A stretch of DNA of 64,000 nt from Ceratodon purpureus (Eukaryota > Streptophyta > Bryopsida > Pseudoditrichales > Ditrichaceae): positions 17,755,542 through 17,819,541 of the forward strand of contig CM026424.1 of NCBI GenBank assembly GCA_014871385.1, in the 5' to 3' direction. This document shows positions 57,019 to 64,000 of the stretch, in pieces (position 1 is the stretch's first letter; each line of letters opens with the position of its first letter). The translations under genes were made by a program, and so were the position numbers. The notes beneath the pieces are model-generated. The model saw only the letters and a program-made list of their open reading frames with translations, was not told the DNA's origin and searched no databases.

Positions 57019-60000
57019 ATGGATCCGGATGAAGCGGTTGAACCGGTTGAAGTGGTTGCTCCGGCTAGAGCCATTCCAAGACTCGGTACGAGAGAGTGGG
57101 CACCATGGTTTTCGATCAAGTTCCAGGAAGGGTCACTGTCACATAAGGTAGCCCAATGTGTGTATTGCAGGACCAAGTTTTCGTACGTGAGGCATAGGTG
57201 CTTTCAGCATTATGGTTGGGACCAGTCCAATCTCTCGAGGGTTTGCCAAAAGGCACCTACCGTAGTGAAGAGGAAGTTTCAGTTTTGCGCTGGAAAGATT
57301 CCCGGCCCTTTGACACAGGAGGAGGTGGATGGTATCAGGCCAACGTTCCCCGCGTCAGTTCAACGTGGAACATCCAGTGCTTCCACACACGGCACTCTGT
57401 ACGGTGGATCCGAACCCTCGTATAATGATTCCGAAGAGGACCGAAATGTCTCCAGTGTTGCACCTAGTAGGGCCGGTTCGAATACCACTAGGAGCTTGCG
57501 GCAACAGGACATGAGTGAAGTACTCCAGATCGCCAAGCGGAAGGAGCTGGACATGTTGTGGTCATCCTTCTTTTACGAAGCCAACGTCGCATTCAACGTG
57601 GCCAAGCACCCAGCATTTATTAAGGCGGTGAGCACAACCGCGGCTGCCGGATTTAACTACAGTCCTCCTTCCTATGACGCGATGCGAACAACGCACATCA
57701 AGGAAAAAAAGAAGTTAATCAAGGCAAAGATTGATGAACGTACGAAAACCTCGACCGAGTTATACGGGGGTACCATATGCTCCGATGGCTGGGATAATGT
57801 GAATCGCCGACCGTTGATGAATGTCATGCTAGTATGTCCGGCAGGCGATGTATTTCTTGGGTCTGTTAATACGACTGGCGAGAAGAAGTCAATGGGATAT
57901 ATTGCCGGGGAGATGAAGAAATATATTCGAGAAATTGGCCCTCAAAATGTTGTCCAGATTTGCACGGACAATGCAGCCAACATGCTTGGCGCCATGGATA
58001 ATATCCTGGAGGAGTTTCCTCACATGTACAAGCAGGGCTGTTGTGCCCATATTCTAGATCTTCTTATGGAGGACTGGGGCAAGGAAGTCTTTGTGAAGGA
58101 TTTGGTCGCCAAGGCTAAACACGTGTGTCATTACATTCGGAGACATCATGTTCCCATGGCCCTTTTCCGCAAATTTGAACCAAAGTTGTCCTTGGTGGTT
58201 CCCGCTGAAACCAGATTCGCTTGTAACTATCTCATGATAGAGCGCCTTATGGAGGTTAAATTTGCTTTGGAGCAAGTGGTCATGGCACAGGAGTGGTACG
58301 AGTATGTCGACGGTTTATTCAACCAAACCGAGGGGGTGCGTAATCATGCACGCGCAAGCGTAGTGCGTCAAACAATTCGTGACGATGGGTTCTGGCATCA
58401 GTGTGACAACTTCACGCACCTAGTGAAACCAGCCCTAGTAGCTCTCAGGACCTTCGATGGAAGCCAGCCGGCAATGGGCAAGGCATGGATTACAATGAGC
58501 AACCTAAAGGATCACGTGTACAATCTCCGAGGATCCCCTTGCTTTTTCCCACCTGTCATGGCAACAAGGATGGAGCTGCGGTTCGACCGTAGATGGGACA
58601 TGATGCATACCGATCTTCATTATGCCGCGGCGCTCTTGAACCCTTGGGTTAGAACGCATAAGGGCTTACAAGTCATAGGAGAAGCGAAGGCGGCTCTCAA
58701 TCGGGTGTTTCGTCAGGTGGGTGGCCAAATGGGAATTCCATTTGGCGATCTTATGAAAGAGATGATCGAGTTCGACGAGGGACGTGGCCCTTACAGCCCC
58801 GAAGTGACCATCGATATCAGAGGTTTGAATCTGGAACCCCATCAATGGTGGCAGAGGATTGGAGGGGGACCATTGGCAGTCATTGCGAAGCGCATTTTAT
58901 CTCAGGTCTGCTCCGCCTCATCGTGTGAACGGAATTGGAGCATGTACTCGTTTGTCCACAACAAGGTACGCAACCGCCTGGGGTTAGAGAAGTCTGAGGC
59001 CTTGGTGTACATTTATACGAATAGCAGACTCCTCCGCGAACGCCCAAAGCCCAACCCCCTCAGATGGTACGAGAACAATGCATGGTCAGAGGAGTCGGAT
59101 CCGGAGAGAGATCCAAGCGAAGAGGAAGGAGATGACGACGATCATTACATACCAGTTGACCATGCAGGCAGTGGGGATGATGATGTCTGGGGACATGATA
59201 ACGTCGACGTTAACACGAATGGGCAAAACGACGGTAATGGCAACGGACGCGGTGACCCTAACCGCAACAATCCGCGTGACCGCAACAACCACGACGATAA
59301 CGGTGATGAGTACGACTTCAACAATGAACCAGAATATAACCAGGGAAACCCGGACATGAACATCTATGGAGACGAATTACCCACGCTCCCGGTATTTGAT
59401 GAAGCGGCTAATGCAGAAGGAAGAGGCGCTCGTGACGAAAGAGATGCTATTCCAATCCAAATCAATCCTGAGAACAATGACGGGGTTGCAGATGATTCAT
59501 CCAGCGAGGACCATCTAGGCAACGATATCCATGCTGGCGATGATGATGAGGACAGTGACGAAGGGGGTGATGGAAGTCATGGACGGGCTGTAGATGGACC
59601 TCATTGGACCGGCCTCGTTAGTGGGGAGGGCAACTGGGGAACCGTTCCGGCACAAGGCGACTCAAGCTTGTTTCAAGAGATTCCTCCTGCTCACGAGAGA
59701 AGGACTGTGCACGCAATCCCCGCACAGACTGTGGCTCCATCGCAACCCACTGGTACGGGGGGTATCGAACCAGAGACAATCGTGGATGGAAGCCTGGCTC
59801 GGAGGCCCACAAGTTCAATGGGCGCAAAAATAGCTCGACTCCTTAGATCATCAGCAGCGGCGAGGCCTCCACTCAATCGAGCTAGTGGTAGTCGGCGTGG
59901 TGCCTCCACCGCCAAGCTAGTCCCCGTGGCGCCAGCTATAGACGAAGCCGTACAGAATGTGGCCCAACGTGGTGCGAAGAAGTCCACAGCCAAGGTTGTT

Positions 60001-60465
60001 AGGAAACCACCATCACAAGAACCCCGCGGAGGAACACGAAAGTCAAGCAAAAAAACTGGACCTGATCCCCTTCCATTCTATACAGGGTACACTGAAGGGG
60101 GGCCTTCTTCTGGAACTGGGGTTGTTCGCACACGCATAAACTTTGAGGATGGCATCACAGCCATCGGTAATTCCGGAAAGGAGAGGCCTATGAAGCGCCT
60201 AGTAAGTGCCCGAGATGGCAATACGGGTGAAGTTTCCGTGCAAGTGCGCAATCTTACATCGGAGGTGGAAGGAGAGGTACAAGCTCCAGTGGTCGGAGCT
60301 CCTGAGGATGAAGGTGACAACGAGCACTCAGAGGAGGAAGACCCCGATTGCGATGAGGCGCCAGATGACGAAGATGTGATAATCCGGCACGAATTGGGGC
60401 CCACTGTAGCTCGGAAAAGACAATCTTCACGCAAGAAGAAGCCCCGCAAAGCAAGGAGAGTCTAG
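57019..60465 (+). CDS. hAT transposase with BED finger and long acidic tail, 1148 residues
   Basis: A single uninterrupted frame from the ATG at 57019. A BED-type finger lies at residues 47-64 (CVYC, then HRCFQH). The RNase-H-like core has CSDGWDN (Asp about 256), ICTDNAANM (Asp about 317) and CCAHILDLL, with DUF659-like features. The catalytic Glu and the dimerisation region are at 636-670 (SSCERNWSMYSFVHNKVRNR). All three acidic catalytic residues are therefore present. After about residue 680 comes a tail of some 470 residues rich in Asp, Asn and Glu, ending in a basic stretch (KKKPRKARR). Most hAT transposases stop soon after the dimerisation region, so the tail is unusual. The enzyme would act on the 19-base ends of this element and perhaps on those of the 4.24-kb element at 11 kb. 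Confidence 0.93.
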   Translation: MDPDEAVEPVEVVAPARAIPRLGTREWAPWFSIKFQEGSLSHKVAQCVYCRTKFSYVRHRCFQHYGWDQSNLSRVCQKAPTVVKRKFQFCAGKIPGPLTQEEVDGIRPTFPASVQRGTSSASTHGTLYGGSEPSYNDSEEDRNVSSVAPSRAGSNTTRSLRQQDMSEVLQIAKRKELDMLWSSFFYEANVAFNVAKHPAFIKAVSTTAAAGFNYSPPSYDAMRTTHIKEKKKLIKAKIDERTKTSTELYGGTICSDGWDNVNRRPLMNVMLVCPAGDVFLGSVNTTGEKKSMGYIAGEMKKYIREIGPQNVVQICTDNAANMLGAMDNILEEFPHMYKQGCCAHILDLLMEDWGKEVFVKDLVAKAKHVCHYIRRHHVPMALFRKFEPKLSLVVPAETRFACNYLMIERLMEVKFALEQVVMAQEWYEYVDGLFNQTEGVRNHARASVVRQTIRDDGFWHQCDNFTHLVKPALVALRTFDGSQPAMGKAWITMSNLKDHVYNLRGSPCFFPPVMATRMELRFDRRWDMMHTDLHYAAALLNPWVRTHKGLQVIGEAKAALNRVFRQVGGQMGIPFGDLMKEMIEFDEGRGPYSPEVTIDIRGLNLEPHQWWQRIGGGPLAVIAKRILSQVCSASSCERNWSMYSFVHNKVRNRLGLEKSEALVYIYTNSRLLRERPKPNPLRWYENNAWSEESDPERDPSEEEGDDDDHYIPVDHAGSGDDDVWGHDNVDVNTNGQNDGNGNGRGDPNRNNPRDRNNHDDNGDEYDFNNEPEYNQGNPDMNIYGDELPTLPVFDEAANAEGRGARDERDAIPIQINPENNDGVADDSSSEDHLGNDIHAGDDDEDSDEGGDGSHGRAVDGPHWTGLVSGEGNWGTVPAQGDSSLFQEIPPAHERRTVHAIPAQTVAPSQPTGTGGIEPETIVDGSLARRPTSSMGAKIARLLRSSAAARPPLNRASGSRRGASTAKLVPVAPAIDEAVQNVAQRGAKKSTAKVVRKPPSQEPRGGTRKSSKKTGPDPLPFYTGYTEGGPSSGTGVVRTRINFEDGITAIGNSGKERPMKRLVSARDGNTGEVSVQVRNLTSEVEGEVQAPVVGAPEDEGDNEHSEEEDPDCDEAPDDEDVIIRHELGPTVARKRQSSRKKKPRKARRV

Positions 60466-60804
60466 ACTGTGGTCACCTTTTTAGCGCATGAAGTAGCAGT
60501 AAATCTAAACATAAAATCTACCGGCTAAAAACCAAAAAAAATACTACGTTATTCTTAATGTTTTTTTTTTTTTTTTTGGTAGCACCTTCTTATTACGTAG
60601 GCTTATACTGTTACTTAGAGTCAACCTAGTTCATTATCTCACACTCGAAGGAATTGTATGGTTGTGCTCTGTATTAATTTTTGTGCGCTAAATGCGGTTA
60701 ATATATCTCCATTGAGTAATTTCCCAGTGAATTTTTTTGGTATTCTGTTCAATATACGAGTATACCGTAACCGAACCTGTACAGTGTATGTAACGCTGCC
60801 TATC

Positions 60805-61170
60805 CGGGCGCGTGCACTGGGACGGGCGCGTACAGGAAGGCGCCCGCAGGGGCACGGTGTCGGGCGCGTGCGCGGGGACGGGCGCGTGCACGGTCACGGG
60901 CGCGTACAGCGTGCTCGCGCGTACAGATAACCGGCGCGCGCAGGGGTACGGGCGCGAGCACGCGGGCACGGGCGCCTGCGGCGTCGGGCGCGCCCGATGT
61001 GGGCTGACGGGCGCGCACGTGGGCACGGGCGCGCAAACGCGGGCACGGGCGCGGGCAGTCCCCCGCGCGAACGCGGTGGACGGGCGCGTGCAGACGGGCG
61101 CATGCGGACGGGCGCGTGTGGAGGCCCTGTGCGCGCGCGTGTACGCGCTTACGGGCGCGAACAGCCGAGG
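60805..61170. promoter_or_regulatory. CGGGCGCG island 6 (opposite orientation)
   Basis: The same motif as the other islands, but on the other strand (ACGGGCGCG repeated about every 15-20 bases). It lies directly before the kinase TATA box. It shows that the motif works, or spreads, in either orientation. Confidence 0.7.
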
Positions 61171-61174
61171 GGAG

Positions 61175-61183
61175 CATAAAAGG
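61175..61183 (+). promoter_or_regulatory. TATA box of the kinase gene
   Basis: CATAAAAGG. The leader has TGCTCTGCTTGGAACTGCAG and GATTGGGTGGGGGGGA, similar to the transposase leader. Confidence 0.6.
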
Positions 61184-61358
61184 CGCCCCTTAACCCTTAT
61201 TTTCTACTTTTCAAAGTCTCCTCTTCCAGGTGGCTCCTTGTCCTAGCCCGTGACTCCACGTGCTCTGCTTGGAACTGCAGGAAGTGGGAGCAACCAGATT
61301 GGGTGGGGGGGATCTTTTGGTTTTTTTTTTATTGTGTGTCCAGTTCATTATTCCAACT

Positions 61359-62927
61359 ATGTCGGTCTCTCGCGGATCCGGGAAACGCCCTGCCTACGTA
61401 GATCTTGATGCTCCTGTAGAGGATGTGATGGCAACCTCCACAGCACCGACCGTTACAGGCTCAAACCCGTCATCAAGCTCATCGGGAAAGAAGAACCGGA
61501 AGTCGGCGAGTGAGAGGGACCCGGACTACCCACCTCCTCGGTACCAGGAATTCGTTAGAGAGCTAGCATTGGAGTGGTACGGATGTCGGAAACGGGAGAT
61601 GATTACCCGTACGTACGTTGAGAAGGGGGAGACCGGAATTAAGGACTTAAAGACCCATTTGGAAGAGTATTTGTGGAAGAAGCTGGACCTTTCCGAGAGA
61701 TATAATGATTGTATTCATTACTTTCATTTCCCTAAGTGGATGGAGCAACAAATAACAACAAACACTACGAACATTGTGCATGTCTTTGAGTGTGTCAACA
61801 AGAAGCCAAAGGAGGGCTACTCGCGGGCGCAGAAGGAAGAGATAGAGAAGCTCAAATATGTCCAGGATTCGTGCGCGAGATTCTCGAATAATAGGACGAG
61901 GGCGAGGCCATGGCTTGAAGCTGGACTGAAAAGCGCAATGGAGAAGTACTTGTGGGGAGCAGTGGTTGGAGTTCCGAGAGGGGTCAAGTTGGTTCCGCTG
62001 TCAGGCACAAAGGAAGGCGGTTATGGTAAAGTCCGAAAATTACGTATTGTTGGCATGCAAACCATGCCTGAGACTTGTGTCTTTGCGGGGAAGACGTCCA
62101 AGGCTCCTGACGAGACCCAGAAGCGGCACGAGACATCAATAGAAGCCATGGTTTGCAGAATTGACCATCCCGGCGTTATTAAGTTTTTTGCGGTCAATGA
62201 CTGGACGATGGAAGCCTACACGCTTTGGTGGAATGGGGATTGCCTGCAGAATTTTCTGCACAAGTTCAATTCAAATATCGGTGAGGGTACTCAGAACCGT
62301 AACATCCACAAGCAAACCGATATGCCCATGGAAACACGTGACCGTGTTAAGGCCTTCCGCACCCATAGGGCCAAGCTAGCTTGGGCACTCATCTGTATTA
62401 TGGACCGGGTGCATAAGGGGTATTTGCAGCATAATGACATCTCCCCGGGAAATGTCTTGCTTCACTTCCCAGAGGATAAAGTGAGCGAGGTTTACATTGG
62501 AGTATGCGACTGGGGCCTTGCAAGTCGAGTGTGTGAGACAACTCCTTCAAGGTACGGTTACCCAAGTGATGAGGCGCGTACGGAAGCCTTCAAGGAACGT
62601 GGTAGTTTTGTGGCTCCGGAGTTGTGGTACACTTATGGTAAGCGAAATTCGGAGACCTCTTATGAAACTGTAAGGAGGAGACATCTATATACGCAGGCTG
62701 CCGATGCGTACTCGGTTGGAGTGGTAGCAAATAAGATTTGGGATAACGAGGACGACTTCGACCTTTTCAAGGATACAGCGGGGAAGGCTAGATTTGCGGT
62801 GGCGTTGAAGGAGCTCACAAATCCCGATCCCAAGAGCCGCTCCACCTTGCGTTTGGTCCACGCTACTCTAACACCCCCTCCCTACAATTTCCAAATCCCA
62901 GAGTGTTGTTATCGCAAACATATTTAG
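61359..62927 (+). CDS. hAT cargo gene 4: protein kinase, 522 residues
   Basis: Start chosen at the ATG at 61359, 176 bases behind the TATA box. A Ser-rich basic N-terminus is followed by a helical domain (residues about 60-200), then a kinase fold: glycine loop GGYGKV (about 218), VAIK-like FAGKTSK, a helix-C region with IEAMVCRIDHPGVIKFF, catalytic loop LQHNDISPGNVLL (about 357; Asp and Asn kept, Arg replaced by Asn), CDWGLA in place of DFG (about 382), and VAPELW. The invariant Lys, Asp, Asn and the DxG Asp are all present, so activity is likely. The HND and DWG variants set it apart from common plant kinases. Frame intact. Within the element it could phosphorylate the transposase or host factors; that is inference. 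Confidence 0.85.
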   Translation: MSVSRGSGKRPAYVDLDAPVEDVMATSTAPTVTGSNPSSSSSGKKNRKSASERDPDYPPPRYQEFVRELALEWYGCRKREMITRTYVEKGETGIKDLKTHLEEYLWKKLDLSERYNDCIHYFHFPKWMEQQITTNTTNIVHVFECVNKKPKEGYSRAQKEEIEKLKYVQDSCARFSNNRTRARPWLEAGLKSAMEKYLWGAVVGVPRGVKLVPLSGTKEGGYGKVRKLRIVGMQTMPETCVFAGKTSKAPDETQKRHETSIEAMVCRIDHPGVIKFFAVNDWTMEAYTLWWNGDCLQNFLHKFNSNIGEGTQNRNIHKQTDMPMETRDRVKAFRTHRAKLAWALICIMDRVHKGYLQHNDISPGNVLLHFPEDKVSEVYIGVCDWGLASRVCETTPSRYGYPSDEARTEAFKERGSFVAPELWYTYGKRNSETSYETVRRRHLYTQAADAYSVGVVANKIWDNEDDFDLFKDTAGKARFAVALKELTNPDPKSRSTLRLVHATLTPPPYNFQIPECCYRKHI

Positions 62928-63119
62928 AAGTAGGCAAGTAGTGACAACAATGTGATATTCTCAGTTCTCCATAAGAGGGGACATTTTTTGTAAGTGGTTT
63001 ACTGCCACAATTTTGCAAAACTTTTCAATAAACATTGCACTTCCCAATTGCCCTCTTCTGAAATACATGCCCTCTCTTGTCATTTATGATTTTGCCCGAT
63101 GTCGCTCTTTCCCTACTAA

Positions 63120-63428
63120 CCTGCAGCGCTCGCGCCCGACCGCCGGCGCCCGATGCAGCGCACTCGCCCAAATGCACGCGCCCGATCCAGGCTCGCGCCC
63201 ACATGACCGCGCCCGATAAGTGTGCTCGCGATCGTCAACTGGATCGCGCCCGCAGCGACGCTCGCGCCCGTTCGCAGGCGCACGCGCGCGACCGGAACGA
63301 CGCACGCGCCCTCGCTCTCGCGCACTCCAGCGCGCGCCCGTGACATCGCGTTCGCGCGGACGCTCGCGCCCGTCGTCCTGCTCGCGCCCACCCGCTCGCG
63401 CCCGTAATCGCGCTCGCGCCCGCACTAA
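63120..63428. promoter_or_regulatory. CGCGCCCG island 7, right subterminal
   Basis: Repeated CGCGCCCG(T) strings between the kinase gene and the right end, mirroring island 1 near the left end. No gene follows, so this copy may serve as a subterminal binding region rather than a promoter. Confidence 0.65.
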
Positions 63429-63547
63429 TTCAGCGCTAGGTAAATTCGTTTTACCCTTACAGTGAGTCAACTGGTCAACGCCCTTATGTGACGGACACGG
63501 GGGTCTGTCTTGTCACCATGACGGACTAACGGACTAACGGACGGTCG

Positions 63548-63566
63548 GTCCATTATGACAACCATG
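63548..63566 (-). repeat. Right terminal inverted repeat of the large hAT
   Basis: GTCCATTATGACAACCATG is the perfect complement of the left end at 49022-49040. Confidence 0.93.
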
Positions 63567-63574
63567 CGCAGGAG
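63567..63574. repeat. Target-site duplication, right (CGCAGGAG)
   Basis: Identical to 49014-49021. Confidence 0.93.
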
Positions 63575-63580
63575 CCTTAC

Positions 63581-64000
63581 CTCGAGGGCGACGTTCTCGT
63601 CACCTTGCCTGTCGCCGACCTCATCTTCCCTGTCGTCGTCCTCGTGCTCTCCTTCGTGGTCGTCGTCCTCGTGCTCTCCATCTTCGTCGTCGACCTCCTG
63701 CTCTCGTTCCTGATCGTCGTCGTCCTGCTCTCCGTCGTGGTTGTGGTCCTCCTGCTCTCCTTCGAGGTCGCGGCCCTCATGCTCGTGGTCTTCCACCCGC
63801 GGCACCTCCTCTCCGACTGCCTCAATCGCCATGCCTGCTTCATGGTCCATCTCCGCAGCTCCAGTCGCACCCCCTGCTTCCCTCTCCGACCCACGCCCTC
63901 CGCGGCCCGCACCTCCACGCCGTCTCCTCCCAACCTGCTTCTCCGAACCCTGCTTCACAGACCTACGACCTGCTCCTCGCGCAACGCCACGCGCACTACG
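63581..64000 (-). CDS. Partial host gene for a highly acidic protein, interrupted by the hAT
   Basis: The minus-strand frame is open from the window end down to a clean donor (CTCGAG then GTAAGG, cut after 63581). It encodes a basic Gly/Arg-rich stretch and then about 85 residues of imperfect acidic repeats (EHEDDDHEGEHEDDD, then DQEREQEVDDEDG), ending GDENVALE. The large hAT sits 6 bases inside the following intron, at 63574 and below, so that intron has grown by 14.5 kb. The next exon would lie left of 49014 and I could not identify it. Acidic-repeat proteins are often nuclear, but no family is assigned. Confidence 0.5.

Larger units (their letters stand above)
49022..63566 (+). mobile_element. 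Complete 14.5-kb hAT-type transposon with four genes
   Basis: The ends are perfect 19-base inverted repeats (CATGGTTGTCATAATGGAC and its complement), flanked by the 8-base duplication CGCAGGAG at 49014-49021 and 63567-63574. Inside, all on the plus strand, are a 134-residue helical protein, an 850-residue RING-variant protein, a BED/hAT transposase and a protein kinase. Subterminal GACGGAC repeats lie at both ends. Islands of CGCGCCCG repeats lie before each gene and near the right end. Typical hAT elements are a few kb with one gene, so the size and cargo are exceptional. The transposase frame is open and the ends are intact, so the element may be young. Confidence 0.93.

Noticed and set aside
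59090-61380. GTCGGATCCGG-like strings in the transposase and kinase genes
   Set aside because: They lie in coding sequence, lack the full palindrome, and fit chance occurrence.
1-64000. Retroelements, virus-like elements, CRISPR, tRNA and rRNA genes
   Set aside because: No reverse transcriptase, integrase, capsid or LTR pair was recognised, and no RNA gene or CRISPR-type array was seen by eye; a profile search would be needed to exclude short remnants.

Overview
The window looks like repeat-rich nuclear DNA of a eukaryote, most likely of the green lineage. Genes are broken by short GT-AG introns, intergenic DNA is AT-rich, minisatellites and DNA transposons are abundant, and one ordinary cellular gene (a MOSC-domain protein, about 29.8-31.9 kb) resembles the plant/algal form. 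A streptophyte alga or early land plant fits, but that is inference. I saw no rRNA, tRNA, CRISPR array, or recognisable retroelement or virus-like element. All exon borders were read by eye.

0-48 kb is dominated by a multi-exon family that I call ParB-MTase. Each full member has an N-terminal ParB/sulfiredoxin-like domain (motif GNHR), several conserved middle exons, and a C-terminal circularly permuted (beta-type) DNA-methyltransferase-like domain. There are five loci: A (4.2-10.2 kb, +, decayed), B (10.4-15.4 kb, -, a fragment split by a hAT insertion), E (16.7-19.8 kb, -, divergent), C (20.3-25.0 kb, -, apparently intact) and D (35.9-41.7 kb, -, apparently intact). A and D each lie head-to-head with a Mutator-like (MULE) transposase that has a WRKY/GCM-type zinc finger and a SWIM finger (1-3.0 kb, -, and 41.9-44.9 kb, +). 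This suggests one kind of mobile unit pairing a transposase with a ParB-MTase. Both transposases are broken, whereas ParB-MTase D is open throughout. The intron between the third and fourth core exons carries CGGATCC/TCTGTCGGATTT-type repeats in A, B and D.

11,066-15,304 is a non-autonomous hAT element with an 8-bp target duplication and a large internal foldback. It is inserted in pseudogene B. Dispersed repeats (a GTGAGC-rich block at four sites, two arrays of a ~139-bp hairpin-containing unit, and a ~185-bp pair) lie between the genes. Smaller genes of unknown function occur at 3.1, 26.1-27.8, 33.4, 45.9 and 47.4 kb.

49,022-63,566 is a complete 14.5-kb hAT-type element with 19-bp perfect terminal inverted repeats and a perfect 8-bp target duplication (CGCAGGAG). 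It carries four genes, all on the + strand: a short helical protein, an 850-residue RING-variant protein, an intact BED/hAT transposase with a long acidic tail, and a protein kinase. Each gene has a TATA box, and an island of repeated CGCGCCCG (or its complement) lies just upstream. This large hAT with kinase and RING cargo, inserted just behind a splice donor of a host gene for an acidic protein, is with the ParB-MTase/MULE pairing the most unusual content here.
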